Assembly (NCBI GenBank): GCA_948474755.1
Contig: CAOLHI010002533.1
Coordinates: 1-64,000, forward strand
Reading direction: 5' to 3'
DNA length: 64,000 bases
Source of the DNA: Ctenosaura bakeri
Lineage: Eukaryota > Chordata > Lepidosauria > Squamata > Iguanidae
The notes beneath the pieces are model-generated. The model was not told the origin of the DNA, did not search any database, and saw nothing but the letters and a program-made list of their open reading frames with translations. This document shows, piece by piece, positions 24,905 through 35,271 of the stretch (position 1 is its first letter; each line of letters starts with the position of its first letter). Both the position numbers and the translations under genes were made by a program.

Positions 24905-25183
24905 GTATAGTTAACAGAATCATAGAGTCGAAAGAGACCACAAGGGCCACTCCTGCCATGCAGGAATACACAAAGCACTTCCAACAGATGGTCATCCAGC
25001 CTCTGTTTAAAAACCTCCAAAGAAGGAGATTCCACCATGCTCCAAGGCAAAGTACTCCACTGTTGAACTGTTCTTGCCATCATGAAGTTCTTCCTAATAT
25101 TTAGGTGGAACCTCTTTTTCTGTAGTTTGAAGCCATTGCTCTGTGTCCCAGTCTCTGGAGCAGCAAAAACCAAGCTTGCCCCA
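24905..25183 (-). mobile_element. CR1 LINE 3' end, minus orientation
   Basis: Read on the minus strand, the segment encodes a degraded copy of the CR1 C-terminus and 3' tail. A 93-codon frame (24892-25173) includes the typical run N-F-M-M-A-R-T-V-Q-Q-W-S-T-L-P and later V-F-K-Q-R-L-D-D-H-L. It ends in the CR1 terminal phrase reading 'ctctatgattctgtt'. CR1 is a sauropsid non-LTR retrotransposon; this is a 5'-truncated relic with no promoter. Confidence 0.85.
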
Positions 25184-25187
25184 TGAA

Positions 25188-25224
25188 GTTAAACTTTGTT
25201 TTCATTTATGTATTTGGATTAGGT
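25188..25224. repeat. Direct repeat, left copy (partner 25721-25757)
   Basis: A 37-bp AT-rich segment (starts gttaaacttt, ends ttggattaggt) recurs about 530 bp downstream with a few changes. Confidence 0.7.
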
Positions 25225-25257
25225 GGAAGATGGGGCAAGCATCTTTTCAAATAAACA

Positions 25258-25498
25258 TGTTGTTGTTGTGTGCCTTCAAGTTATTTCCAATTTATGGTGA
25301 CCCTTAGGCAAAAGCTATCATGGGGTTTTCTTGGCAGAATTTGTTTAGAGGTGATTTGTCCTTGCCTTCCTCTCAAGCTGCAAGAATGTGACTTACCCAA
25401 GGTTATCCAGTGGGTTTCCATGGCTGAGTGGGAATTCAGATCTTACTCTCCCACAATTCTAGTCCAGCATTCAGACCAGTAAATCTTGCTGGCTGTCC
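25258..25498 (-). mobile_element. MIR-like CORE-SINE, minus orientation
   Basis: From left to right: the reversed tail 'gttgttgtgtgccttcaag', 'tatggtgacccttaggc', 'ggggttttcttggcag', the reversed core 'gtgacttacccaaggttatc', and the reversed tRNA-like head with 'ttctagtccagcattcag' and 'cttgctggct'. It is the longest copy of this SINE in the window. Confidence 0.8.
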
Positions 25499-25720
25499 AT
25501 GAGGATGACAGCAGCAATTATATAAAGTTGTAAGGAAGGTATAGTCCAACAACACTTGGAAAGCCACAACTTGTCTCTCTACCACATTTTAATATTACCC
25601 ACTGTCATGTTTATGGCTAGTTCACCTCCATGACTTGTGTTAGAAAGAAATCTTATAATACAGCTCTTCTCACCTAGACCTCTAAGTGTACTGCTGTTAT
25701 ATTTTGGGGTAAGATGGAAA

Positions 25721-25757
25721 GTTAAACTTCATTTTTACTTATGTATTTGGATTAGGT
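25721..25757. repeat. Direct repeat, right copy (partner 25188-25224)
   Basis: Matches 25188-25224 with a handful of substitutions (starts gttaaacttc, ends ttggattaggt). Confidence 0.7.
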
Positions 25758-25916
25758 TTGACAGGCCATGAGATTTCAGCACCAAAATATGAGATGTAAG
25801 AATGACCTGTTTTCATGTCACAGGAGCAGATTCTGGTGATGCTGTAAGGACAGCCCTTGGTGGTGTCATTAATTGTATATGAAATATCAGCTAAAGTTGC
25901 ACAAAGTATGCCCCTC

Positions 25917-25922
25917 AAAAAA

Positions 25923-25954
<32 letters not shown>
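25917..25954. repeat. Poly-A plus (AG)n tract
   Basis: A run of about 15 A followed by about 11 ag units. It could be a relic poly-A tail, but no element body was identified. Confidence 0.9.
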
Positions 25955-25955
<1 letters not shown>

Positions 25956-26245
25956 AGAATAACCCTTTCACCATCACATCTCACTTTTTAAAACAGTGTG
26001 AACTAGAGAAGAGGGCTCAAGGCCTTGAGATCTGGCAGCCTTAATTTGGACGAAGACTGTGAGACCTACTGATTTAGCAACATCTTGATATTTGCTCCCA
26101 TTTTACAAAATTAACACCTTTCTGGCTAACAAACAATCCATAATCCAAACACAGATTATCATGTGTGATATCAGTCATGTAGGGATGTGGAGGTGTGGGG
26201 GGGTACAATTGGCTCTGAGTGGCAATGTTTCTGGGGCATCCCAAC

Positions 26246-26362
26246 CCATAGCTATGCCCCTGTGCACCCTAGCCATGCCCCTGCACACCACAGCCACACT
26301 CCCATGCACCGTGGTCATGCCTCCATGCACAGTAGTCACGCCCCTTGCACTGTAGCTCCACC
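26246..26362. repeat. C-rich minisatellite, unit about 21-22 bp
   Basis: Five diverged units with the pattern 'catgcccctgcacaccacag' start near 26253, 26274, 26295, 26317 and 26338. The translations on either strand (His/Pro/Thr/Met-rich) are repeats of the unit, not a gene. Confidence 0.75.
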
Positions 26363-26439
26363 CCTCCTTTCCCCTCCACACACTCCAAGCTCTGCCACTG
26401 TGTGATATTAATAATGTGGTTTATTTGCTGATTGAATAT

Positions 26440-26450
26440 GTATGTGTGTG

Positions 26451-26493
<43 letters not shown>
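26440..26493. repeat. (TG)n/(CA)n inverted dinucleotide tract
   Basis: A short tg run is followed directly by about twenty ca units. The junction can form a small cruciform. Confidence 0.9.
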
Positions 26494-26496
<3 letters not shown>

Positions 26497-26587
26497 TCTC
26501 TGTCTGCCAGAAAAGATTGGTAGTGAGAAATGGGTCCAAATATATAACCTTAATTAACTCAAAAGGGAAACCAAAGTGATAACAATA

Positions 26588-26815
26588 AGGAGCCCTGGTG
26601 GCGCAGTGGTTAAATGCCAGTACTGCAAGCCACAAGGTTGTGAGTTCGATCCTGCCCGGCTCCAAGGTTGACTCAGCCTTCCATCCTTCCGCAGGTCGGT
26701 AAAATGAGTACCCAGCTTGTTGGGGGCATGTATAGAAATGTTTCGAAATACATGCTATTTGTAAGTTGTTCGCCGCCTCGATCCATATGGACAGGCGGGA
26801 TACAAATAAATAATA
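26588..26815 (+). mobile_element. Sauria-type tRNA SINE with L2-like tail
   Basis: The tRNA-derived head has an A-box region (tggcgcagtggtta, about 26598-26611) and a B box (gagttcgatcc, 26642-26652). The conserved body follows (aaggttgactcagccttcca, ggtcggtaaaatgagtaccc, gttgggggc). The 3' end is 'cgccgcctcgatcc...caggcgggatacaaataaat', the terminus also present alone at 33577 and 45425, so it would be copied by an L2-type LINE. Internal boxes look intact. Confidence 0.85.
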
Positions 26816-26879
26816 AAAAAAGAAAAAAAAAGAAAATGATACGCACAATAATATACATGACATATTCATCACTGATAAT

Positions 26880-27190
26880 AAAAATAGCAAGCAGTTAAAC
26901 AACCCAGCAATTAAACCATGTCTCAGCAGAACAGAAGAGCCTAGTCCACCAAGTTAAAGCCTGTTACAATAGAAAAGTCTTGGCCATACAAGAAACCTCC
27001 TACAGAAAAAAGCTAGATGTGCTTCTTCAGATAGAAGTTCCAAAGGTTGGGTGCAGCCACTGAGAAGGCCTCCTCTCACATTCTGCCCTCTGATACTACT
27101 GAGACACAAAGGAAAATCTCTTCTGAAGAGTACTAATAAGAGGTGCTCAGATGCAGGACATTTTCCTGTAGGTTTTATTGGGGACATCCT
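26880..27190. repeat. Possible dispersed repeat, unclassified
   Basis: Phrases such as 'agttccaaaggttgggtgca', 'gccactgagaaggcctcc' are ones I associate with a common lizard LINE-related repeat in reverse. I cannot assign the family or edges. Confidence 0.35.
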
Positions 27191-28879
27191 TCTCAGCTCA
27201 CTTCACCTCTGTAGCACTCTTCTCCGAAGTCCCTATTCCCCCAGGGGCTTCTTCTACTAATATCCCACAATTTTCATCTGCTCAGACTACATAATCTCAA
27301 ATGATGTGGGTGTTGGTGTACAGAACATTATCCAACACTAAAGAAAATGGCATAGCTCCTCCCCACCTAGAACTCTGAGTATGTATACATCCTTACATTT
27401 AGATTCAACCGAAGCCTTCTAGGGATGAAAGAGGAATGTTTGCCTTTCCATAGAATTTTGTATGAGAACCTTTGTTGTTGTTGTTGCAGCTGCTGCTAAG
27501 AATATATTTAAAACAGAAGGGTTTCTTTGGAAAAACAACTAGACTTCTTTTTATTATGGTAGCTGAACACAGTGCAATTTGAACACAAATAACTTCCATT
27601 CTACTGGAATAAAATGCAACTAGATTATGCTATAACCGTTTTCCTTAATGTAAGGATGTGCCTAGATGCTTTAATAGTGCACATAAATAATTCTTACCGA
27701 GTTCTATGGATGTACTACTATTGCCAATAAAGATTCATTGATTATATTAAAATGCACAGTCGTATCTCAAGTAACAGAATTCAAGGGTGGGGATTGCATT
27801 TGCTGCTTGGAGAGGCAGGAGGATAGGTAGATTCGAGAAAATAGTTCATATTATTTCATATATCATAAGTCTACAAAGAAATCTAAACCTAATTCAAAAG
27901 GAGGCATCATATTTTGTTGCAAGATGAAAATATATTTACAAAAGTTGTACAAACGATACTTTCAATACTTTCAAACCAATCTACTTTGTCTTCCTGACCA
28001 AACTATCTTAAATGAAAAATAAAGGGGCTGAAACAAGTCAGCAGGAAGCAAGTTAGATAAATGCCAGAATATGTTGTCCCTATATTTATGACAATATGTT
28101 CACACTCTTTCAAACAAGATTCTTGTTTGCATTCATCATCCTTCAGCATTTGCATAACTGTTAAGACTAAAATTGGCTAGTGTGATATATATGTTCCAGC
28201 AGACAATTTCTTCATCCCTCTGAATATGCAAAAATAGATGTGTGTGCGTGTGTGTGTGCATGCGCACACATGCATAATGTTTGTTCTGCATTAGGAAAAA
28301 GAGTCTCCCAAAGGACAGATCCTATTAAAAGGAGGAGGGAAGCAGAGGAGAAGAGATTGAAGCAAATTAATTATTTCTACTGCTCTGAAAAATGGACAGA
28401 AAAATTAACAAAACAGCAGCAGCAACAATAATCCCAAAGTCAGGTTTTTTTTTTTTTTTTTAAAAAGTGTCCTGGAGAAACTCAAGAAGAAATTATTTTT
28501 TTCAACCTCCCCCGCATTTATAATTACTTTTGAAACACAATCATCTTTCAGTTATGAAAATCTTAAAAAGATCATACTGTAAGGCCAAAACTATACTTTA
28601 CCCATAAATCCAGTGGTGTTGTGGCAAATACCAAAGAAGACAGCATGCCCTCATGATGTTCCACAGAACCAGATCCCCAATAATGAAGAAGATTTACATC
28701 AACAAGTTAGTCCTAGCATCTCCACCAGGAGGAGGAGGTCTTTTGCAAAACCAATAATGGGTCTTAATTGCTTGCTGAAGCCAAAAAGATGTTGATGTAC
28801 TTTGTATTGCAGCAGGGAGAGTTCACACTAATGTACTATGTCTGGAAAAATCTTCCTCCAGTTTTGGCTACCCTGAGGA
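27191..28879. other. Unclassified non-coding DNA
   Basis: Nothing is recognised; small (TG)n and poly-T tracts lie near 28238-28260 and 28446-28460. Confidence 0.5.
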
Positions 28880-29300
28880 TCGATGAAAGAGAGACTACCG
28901 AAGGGGTGCAGCATGATGCTTCAACCCTGAGAGCCCTGCAGACCCTCCAATTTTCTCATTTTTGCTGGGATAGTCCAGATTAATCCTCAGTCATCCCACT
29001 TCTTCAACTGCTCTCAAGATGCCCCTGTTTGTCTTTCCTTCCCCACTTTCTTCTATTGTCCTCAGTTTACTTCAGTTACTGAAAATTGAGTTCAAAGTAC
29101 AAAAGTCCTTTGTCCTCAACTCAACAGAGAGAAGAGGAGAAGAGAGTGTGGAATCTTGCCCTTCCCCATAGACTCAGGGAAAAACCAAACTGCTGCAGTA
29201 TCTTCCAGCTTTTCTGTTCTTTCTCCTTAATAACTTTTGCCATCTTGTTGATTCTCTCATGTTCCTTGGCTAGTTTTCATGCATGAAATGATGAAGGTTC
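28880..29300 (+). repeat. Dispersed repeat of unknown class, copy 3
   Basis: Same order of phrases as 19085: 'ctgggatagtccagattaat', 'gatgcccctgtttgtctttc', 'tcctcagtttacttcagtta', 'gagagtgtggaatcttgccc', 'catgttccttggctag'. The longest of the three copies, non-coding. Confidence 0.55.
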
Positions 29301-31070
29301 GCTCCTGGTTCCAGTATAGCTGTGGCTTACAAAGAGGCTACAACCATTTTATGATGATATGAAACAAATTGAGACTAAATTGTAGATCAAGTTGATATTT
29401 GTTTTGGAAACTTATTTTCCCCGTATCTTGCCCAGATTATTTGGATCCAATCGAAGGCAGAATCGGAGCAGAACAGCTTTCAGTCTAAACAATGAACTGC
29501 AGGCTGAGGCCCTTCCTTAGAAAAGAATTAAGTGCATATGTGCAGTTATAGCAGGATGTAGTTTGAAGGACATGGGGAAAATTCAAGCTTCCCTGTGTGA
29601 CATGCTCTCTCAGGAGCTAGATAGCTAGCTTTGCAGGACTCTAGACTCAGTCTCTTGTTAAATCAACACGAGAAAAACCCAAAGTGTGGCATTAGGTAGA
29701 TATGTGGTAGAAAACTCCAGGGTGTTCTATGTTGTAATTGTAATTAACTAGAGAATTAAAATAGATTTTTTTTTCTTTTAGTGATTCATTAGATACTCTA
29801 AATAATAGAAAATTGTACCACGTGTCTGGGAGGGAGCCAATGGAAATGATGATTGGTCTAAGAAGACAAGAAATAACTTTATTGCCTCTAACAGTACCAG
29901 AACAACAGTTCTGATTCTATTCAAATTCAATTAAGTGTCACCGAGTGACTAGATAATACAATTCCAAAATACATTTGTAAACTCTGTGGCCAAGATCCTG
30001 CATGTTTGAGCTCAGCATGAGAGTTCTACATGTGGGACATCTGTATGGCTCCCCATCACCATATCCAGGACTCACCACTGAACTGTGACAGCACTCCTCT
30101 CCAGGCATTACCTTGCTGGTGGGGTGGGAAAATTGCAGACATTTCAGATTATGTTCTGATAGCCAGAATCAGATTAAGGGCTTCTTCCACTTAAATCCAA
30201 TGGGATCTTCCAAAGACTTCAGGACACAATGCCATTGTTCTGCTTCTTGCTGTGGAAACATAATCATATGCCTCTCTGATGTCCTTCTCTCTCAGTAAGA
30301 TGGATGAGGGGAGGAAATACTGCAGTACAACCATGGGCCCTTGGAGGGAGATTTGATGTTGCATGTGGAAATAGAGAATACCAGCCTCCACAAACAGCAA
30401 AAAACACATATGCAAAAGTAAGGTGGACCTATGCTTTTGTATGTCACTAACAGGATATCAGCCTGTGTCAGTAAAATACCTTTTATTAAGCTAATTCTGC
30501 AATGGTCTTACCACAGTCTTACTAACATGGCCTCCAAGTCTAGTAGTCCTTTCCTGTAAAATAATTACATCTTCAAAATAGACTCATATAAGATTGCACT
30601 GCAGTCTTTCATTTGTCTTCAAGGCCTAGTTTTCATTGCCAACTCTATCCCCAAGTGGTTATTTGGAGCTCTATATTTATTCACTCTACTAGGTGTAATT
30701 TATATAGTTTTTAATCTTCAAAGTTTACAACCTTCTCTGTGTGGACAACCTTCAATGTATTACATTGACCTCTCGATCAATGTAATTCCCTTTGTTCAGA
30801 ACAGAATATGAAAGAAAACAGTAGAAATGGATAGACATGGGAAGAGAGCTTGGGTGGCCACATGTCTTACTGGATGGGGTTACACTCTTGTTGAAATTCA
30901 GGTTCATAGCATGAGCATACCCCTGGACTAGCCCTGAGGCTGGAAGACCAGGTTTCAGTGATACCCAGGAGTACGCAAAAGCATAGTTGAAGTTAGTGTG
31001 CCAGCTGGACCCATTCCTTAAGGCCACAGTAACATATACCTTGATTACATCCCATTATTGTTAAGCACTC
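29301..31070. other. Unclassified non-coding DNA
   Basis: No gene or classifiable element is seen. A phrase at 29499-29509 (aggcccttcctta) resembles a MITE terminus but has no partner. Confidence 0.45.
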
Positions 31071-31293
31071 TATATTTGGCTGCTTTTGGAAACTGTTCAG
31101 AAACTTCAGCAAGTTCAAAATGGTGTGGCTAGATTGAGCTGATTATAGGGAACATATAACTCCCTCCTGAAACACCTTTATTGGCTATCAGTCTGTCTCT
31201 GGCAGAATTGAAAGTGCTGGTTATTACCTATAAAGCTCTCTGTGGCTTAGATCCAGACTATGTGAAAGACTGTATCTTCTCATACCAGTCTTA

Positions 31294-31749
31294 GGGCTTT
31301 TTCACACTTTGGGAAGAAAACGGGTCAGTCTGTTACTCACCGGACTGGCGCACTCCCTCCAATGATCCACACTGATCCGGAGCAGTGCATGCCTGAGCTA
31401 CACACTGCTCTGGGGACAAAAATGGAGGCTTCTGGTTGGTGGAGGCTCTCCACCAACCGGAGAAGCTCGCCAGCTGGAAGCCCGCCCCGAGAAGATCTGC
31501 AGCCTGGCACTGGTGCGAGCCTGCAGATCTACACAGGAGCGCAGCGACGGACTGGGGTGCACCGAGCTATTGAAAGACCTGTTTTAAGCGGTCTTCCAAT
31601 AGCACGGTGAACCACCAGTTCTGGTCGTTCCGGAGCGGGCTGAAGTCTGAAAATACAGAAAGTAGTCCGGACCCAGTTCTCCCCCAAGTGCAAACGTCCT
31701 TGCTGGAGGACACGCTGCCCCGTTTTAAAAACAAAATGCGGAAAAGGCC
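31294..31749 (+). mobile_element. GC-rich non-autonomous DNA transposon, subfamily B
   Basis: Ends 'gggctttttcacac' and 'atgcggaaaaggcc' are inverted and flanked by tta on both sides (31291-31293, 31750-31752). The 456-bp interior shares 'ctccaccaaccgg', 'agctcgccagctg', 'gaagatctgcag' and 'ggagc' blocks with the copy at 44811. It contains a further internal inverted pair (gaccagaactggtggttc region with gaaagacctgttttaagc). No transposase frame. Confidence 0.8.
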
Positions 31750-32101
31750 TTACAGTCTTCAGGGGTGGGGCTTCCTCCATGTCCCACCACCCTCACAGGT
31801 TCTTGGTGGCTGCTTTAGGGTATGGAAGTGCTTCCCAAGAGAAGTTGCCCTCCTCCTCTCTGCCTTTCTTTTTCAGTGGCAGACAATTTTATTGTTGTTT
31901 AAACAACTCTTCCTCTTTTAACTGGTGGGAGCAGAAGAATCTTTTTAACAGAGTGTGCTGTATTTTTTTTTTACATTGTTCTAAATGTGTCTGTAACTAT
32001 TTAAATTCATTCATACTTTAATTACATTGTTTATTTAAGTTTTTAACATTTGTATTATATACTATTTTATTTTGCTTTAACTTACATTGTAAGCCCTCTT
32101 A

Positions 32102-32620
32102 GGCCCTTTTCGCATTGAGGCTTCTCGCGCGAGAAGGCTCCTCCGGGAGGCTGCCGTTTCCCCCCTCCTTCCTTCCACAGGCGAAGGAACGAGGGGGAAG
32201 CGGCAGCCTCGCGTAAGCCGCCCTCCCCCCTGGGCAAAGCAGGAGGCTGTTGCGTCCGCCCCCCCACTCACGCGAAGCAGGAGGCTGTCACGTCCGTCCC
32301 CCCTGCTCCAGTAAAGCAGGAGGCTGTCGCGTCTGTCGCGCCAGCGCCCCGCCCCTTCCTTCCGCAGGGGCGGAGGGAAGGAAGTGCGACCCGGCCGCCT
32401 CCCCGACGCTCCGCACAGGAGGTAAGTGTGCGTGGGTGCTGGGAGCGTTGCGCGAGCATGGGTGATTTTCGCTTTGAGGTGAAAATCAAAAAACCCGCGA
32501 TCGCGCCGCTGCAGCCCCGTGAGCACGATGGAAGTGGGAGTGCGTCGTGCAGAGCGACACTCCCACTCCCGCAAGGCTCACGGGGCTGTCGCGTGACAGA
32601 AAGCCCATGCGAAAAGGGCC
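32102..32620 (+). mobile_element. GC-rich non-autonomous DNA transposon, subfamily A
   Basis: Terminal repeats ggcccttttcgcat and atgcgaaaagggcc are perfect inverted copies, with tta on both sides (32099-32101, 32621-32623). It inserted into an L2 3' end between 'aagccctctta' and 'ttagtctcc'. It carries 'aggtaagtg' at 32420-32428 and 'gattttcgctttgaggtg'. It contains several tandem 'aagcaggaggctgt' blocks (32237-32330). Very CpG-rich against AT-rich flanks; the long frames on both strands are composition artefacts. Confidence 0.88.
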
Positions 32621-32665
32621 TTAGTCTCCATACTGAGAGAGAGGCAGGATATAAAACAAATGTAT

Positions 32666-33470
32666 ACATTACAGAATTCTGTTTGAAGACCATCGATTTA
32701 AAAGACTAATCTAATTTAAAGATAAGGAACTACAAGAAAGGAGAATAGCAGTGAAGTTCTGCAGCAACAGTTAATATATAGACAACAGAATGAGGAGCCC
32801 ATAGGCTACTAATCTTTACTACCATGACGAGTGGTATTAGGTTTCCCTTTAAATACATAGTACTTACTGTTTAATTTGCATCTAATCATATAGATTAGCA
32901 TGCAAATTTCATGTAACTTTGCTTTAAAAAAAAAGCAATATGCTCTACCTATTTGTTGATGAATAAGTGGCTGTTCTAATAGGAACGCACATTACAAGTC
33001 TCTATATACTGGATCACATTGAGTTTTGCTTCCTTAATAAGTTTGTCTTTTAAGATTTACTTTCACCATGCTTTGAGTCCCTCCTAGAACATCTGTGCTA
33101 TTTAACTGATCTTTCATGAGTCTGACCTACTGTCAAGATATCTTTCACAAAGCCTTGAATATTTTTTTTTCTTTTCTAGCACTTATTTCTTAAATAGCCA
33201 AGAAAGGTATAGGTGCAGAAACATTACCTAGCAGTTTGATATCTAATCATTTTTATTCTCTTCCTTCTCTTTCTCCTGCTGTCATTATGCCAGGCATAAC
33301 TTTAGATTGTAAGGTCTTGAGCCTTGTCTTTTACTTCATCTTCTAAAGTGCAAGCAGTAAGTGATCAAAGTACAGACCAAAATAAAATGTACTATATCTT
33401 ACTGATACTGCCTCTTCTTGTCAAATATTTCCTCTCAGGCCTTGGTGGAAACATACTGTAAAAGCCACAA
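32666..33470. other. Unclassified AT-rich DNA
   Basis: Nothing recognised. Confidence 0.5.
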
Positions 33471-33471
33471 T

Positions 33472-33504
33472 ATTAGCAGGGGCCAAAAATGGGCTTATTG
33501 ATGC
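33472..33504. repeat. Direct repeat flanking an L2 tail, left copy
   Basis: 33 bp (starts attagcagggg, ends ttattgatgc) repeated at 33668-33700 with one mismatch. Looser similarity continues about 20 bp further (tatatagcctct against tatacatggcctct). Confidence 0.85.
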
Positions 33505-33576
33505 AATGCTGACTGTATATAGCCTCTAGTCATCTTCCATAAGGAAAAGCCACTTGGGTGGGTGGGGAGGATGGGG

Positions 33577-33667
33577 TGCGTTTTAATGTATTTGTATATT
33601 TTGTAATGCCGCCTCGATCCACTGGGAGAGGCGGGATAGAAATAAATTTTATTATTATTTTATTATT
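33577..33667 (+). mobile_element. L2-type LINE 3' terminus
   Basis: Contains 'gccgcctcgatccactggga', 'gaggcgggatagaaataa' and a (tta)n tail, the same terminus as at 26770 and, reversed, at 45425. It ends exactly at the right-hand direct repeat, as a retrotransposed tail would. It is a severely 5'-truncated insertion or a SINE remnant. Confidence 0.75.
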
Positions 33668-33700
33668 ATTAGCAGGGGCGAAAAATGGGCTTATTGATGC
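33668..33700. repeat. Direct repeat flanking an L2 tail, right copy
   Basis: Partner of 33472-33504, one mismatch in 33. Begins where the (tta)n tail stops. Confidence 0.85.
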
Positions 33701-34328
33701 TTTTTTGATATACATGGCCTCTGAATGCAGAGGCTCCATTTGGCTAAAGTTGCTCATAGACTCAGATGCTGACAGATTATTTCCTCTTAGCAAACAAAGA
33801 AAGGGAACCTCCCACCTCAGGATGATACGTTTGTTAGTGCTGCATCTTAATGCCACTGCTGTTGCATATTGTTTTACATATTTTTTGATAATCTGTTATA
33901 CAGCCTGTGATGATGCTTTTCAAAAAGGAACTATTTACATTACTTTGATCAACCAACAGGTCATTGTCATAACCTCCACCATTTCACAGATCAAAATGAG
34001 GGCATGTATGGCCAAGCAACATGCGAGTGTGGTTAAAATGGCAAAGGAAGAATGCACAAACCAGCCTGATTTGGTCTGAACCTACTGGGAATTAACCGTG
34101 CCAAGTTAATTAAGTACAAACTGTTGAATGCAATTGAGTACAAACTATTTTTGCACTTTGAACTCAGTTGAACTGAGATAAGCTGAGAACAAAGGGGAAG
34201 GTGAGAAGAACAGAGAGAAACTGGAACATTCCAAAAGCATCTCAAAAAGTGATGCAACAAATGATTAATTGAGATTGCCTCTGTCACAACAGGACAGTTG
34301 AAGGATATACCTTACTTCTTACTATTAC
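33701..34328. other. Unclassified non-coding DNA
   Basis: The 173-codon frame 33558-34079 runs through the L2 tail and has no domain; I treat it as chance. Confidence 0.45.
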
Positions 34329-34329
34329 T

Positions 34330-34545
34330 GCTAAGTGGTGCAGTGGTTAAATGCTAGTACTGCAACCACAAGGTTGTGAGTTCGATCCTGCCGGGCTCCA
34401 AGGTTGACTCAGCCTTCCATCCATCCGCAGGTCGGTAAAATGAGTACCCAGTTTGTTGGGGGCAATTAGCTAAAAAACACATTGTAAACCGCTTAGATAA
34501 CACTCAGTTGATAAGCGGTATAGAAATAAATGCTATTGCTATTAA
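34330..34545 (+). mobile_element. Sauria-type tRNA SINE with 'gctattgctatt' tail
   Basis: The same tRNA-derived head as 26588: A-box region 'gtggtgcagtggttaaatg' and B box 'gagttcgatcc' (34378-34388). The body 'aaggttgactcagccttcca', 'ggtcggtaaaatgagtaccc', 'gttgggggcaatt' follows. Its 3' end is different: 'ttgtaaaccgcttagata', 'gataagcggtatagaaataa' and a tgctattgctatt tail. This is the canonical Sauria SINE arrangement, which ends in a Bov-B-related tail. Confidence 0.9.
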
Positions 34546-35066
34546 TACAAAATTACAAAATTCCCTTACAAAATTCCTCCTGCTTTAGCAGTGAGGAACC
34601 AGTTATTCAAGATCCTTGAGAAAAGGCACTGAGAAATGACTTGCCTAACAAGAAGAAGCCATCTCTCCAAGGTGAGGATCTCCAACTCCTGGCTCTCAGG
34701 ATAATTGAAAAAGTAAGTCCTGGAACTTAATTTTAGCCAAAAACATTAGTAACTACCCTAAACCCCAAGGTATGCTATCTCAACCTGCACGTAGAGCCCA
34801 TTTTGTATGTACATTGGAATCTGCAGTTTATTTGAGACTCACCCCCTTGGAAATTTCCCACATGGAGTACTTGTTCTATTAATACATTACCATTATTTTA
34901 CTGTTATACCATTGAAAAATGTAGGAAAATGTCCTGAGGAACTCCCTATCTGTTAGGCGTACAGAGAAACACCCGTCTGCTCCTCTAAACTCTCTCTCAC
35001 AGGTCATACCCACCCATCCGCTCCTAGCCTTCCACTACACACGCACACACATACACACACAGACTC
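34546..35066. other. Unclassified non-coding DNA
   Basis: Nothing recognised; a short (CA)-rich patch at 35037-35060. Confidence 0.5.
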
Positions 35067-35069
35067 TCT

Positions 35070-35271
35070 GCCCATTTCCGCATTACACTGTTATTGTGCT
35101 ATTATTCCACTTTCAACATCATATAGAATCCTGGGGTTTGGAGTTTAGGGAGGGGAATTTAGAATTCTCAGCCAGAAGCTCTTTGGCCTCAGTAAACCAC
35201 AAATCCCAGAATTCCACAGGATGTTAAAAAGTGAAACAATAGCACTATAACAGTGTAGTGAGGAAATGGCC
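35070..35271. mobile_element. AT-rich palindromic MITE, GGCC(C/A)TTTC-end group
   Basis: The left end gcccatttccgcattacact and right end 'gtgtagtgaggaaatggcc' are inverted. tct flanks both sides (35067-35069, 35272-35274). Inner arms 'tattattccactttcaacat' and 'atgttaaaaagtgaaacaat' pair, and 'cctggggtttgg' pairs with 'ccacaaatcccag'. 202 bp, no coding capacity. Confidence 0.85.

Larger units (their letters stand above)
31076..32665 (+). mobile_element. L2-like LINE 3' portion, split by two MITEs
   Basis: Three pieces in order, 31076-31290, 31753-32098 and 32624-32665, join into the C-terminal and 3' untranslated part of an L2-like LINE. The first piece decodes to the typical 'LQKLQQVQNGVARL' and 'WLSVCLWQN' type region with stops. 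The last two carry 'cttacattgtaagcc' and 'gaggcaggatataaaac', the usual L2 terminus. MITEs at 31294 and 32102 interrupt it. It is a dead relic and host for later insertions. Confidence 0.7.

Noticed and set aside
26598..26652. Possible functional tRNA gene (A and B boxes)
   Set aside because: The boxes belong to a SINE head; no cloverleaf can be completed and a SINE body follows. The same applies at 34330, 4843 and 57001.
32102..32620. CpG island promoter of a nearby gene
   Set aside because: The CpG-rich block is bounded exactly by transposon termini and a TTA duplication. The same argument applies at 8095, 44109 and 59582.
33558..34079. 173-codon plus-strand frame as a gene
   Set aside because: It starts in the L2 tail, crosses the (TTA)n repeat and has no recognisable domain.
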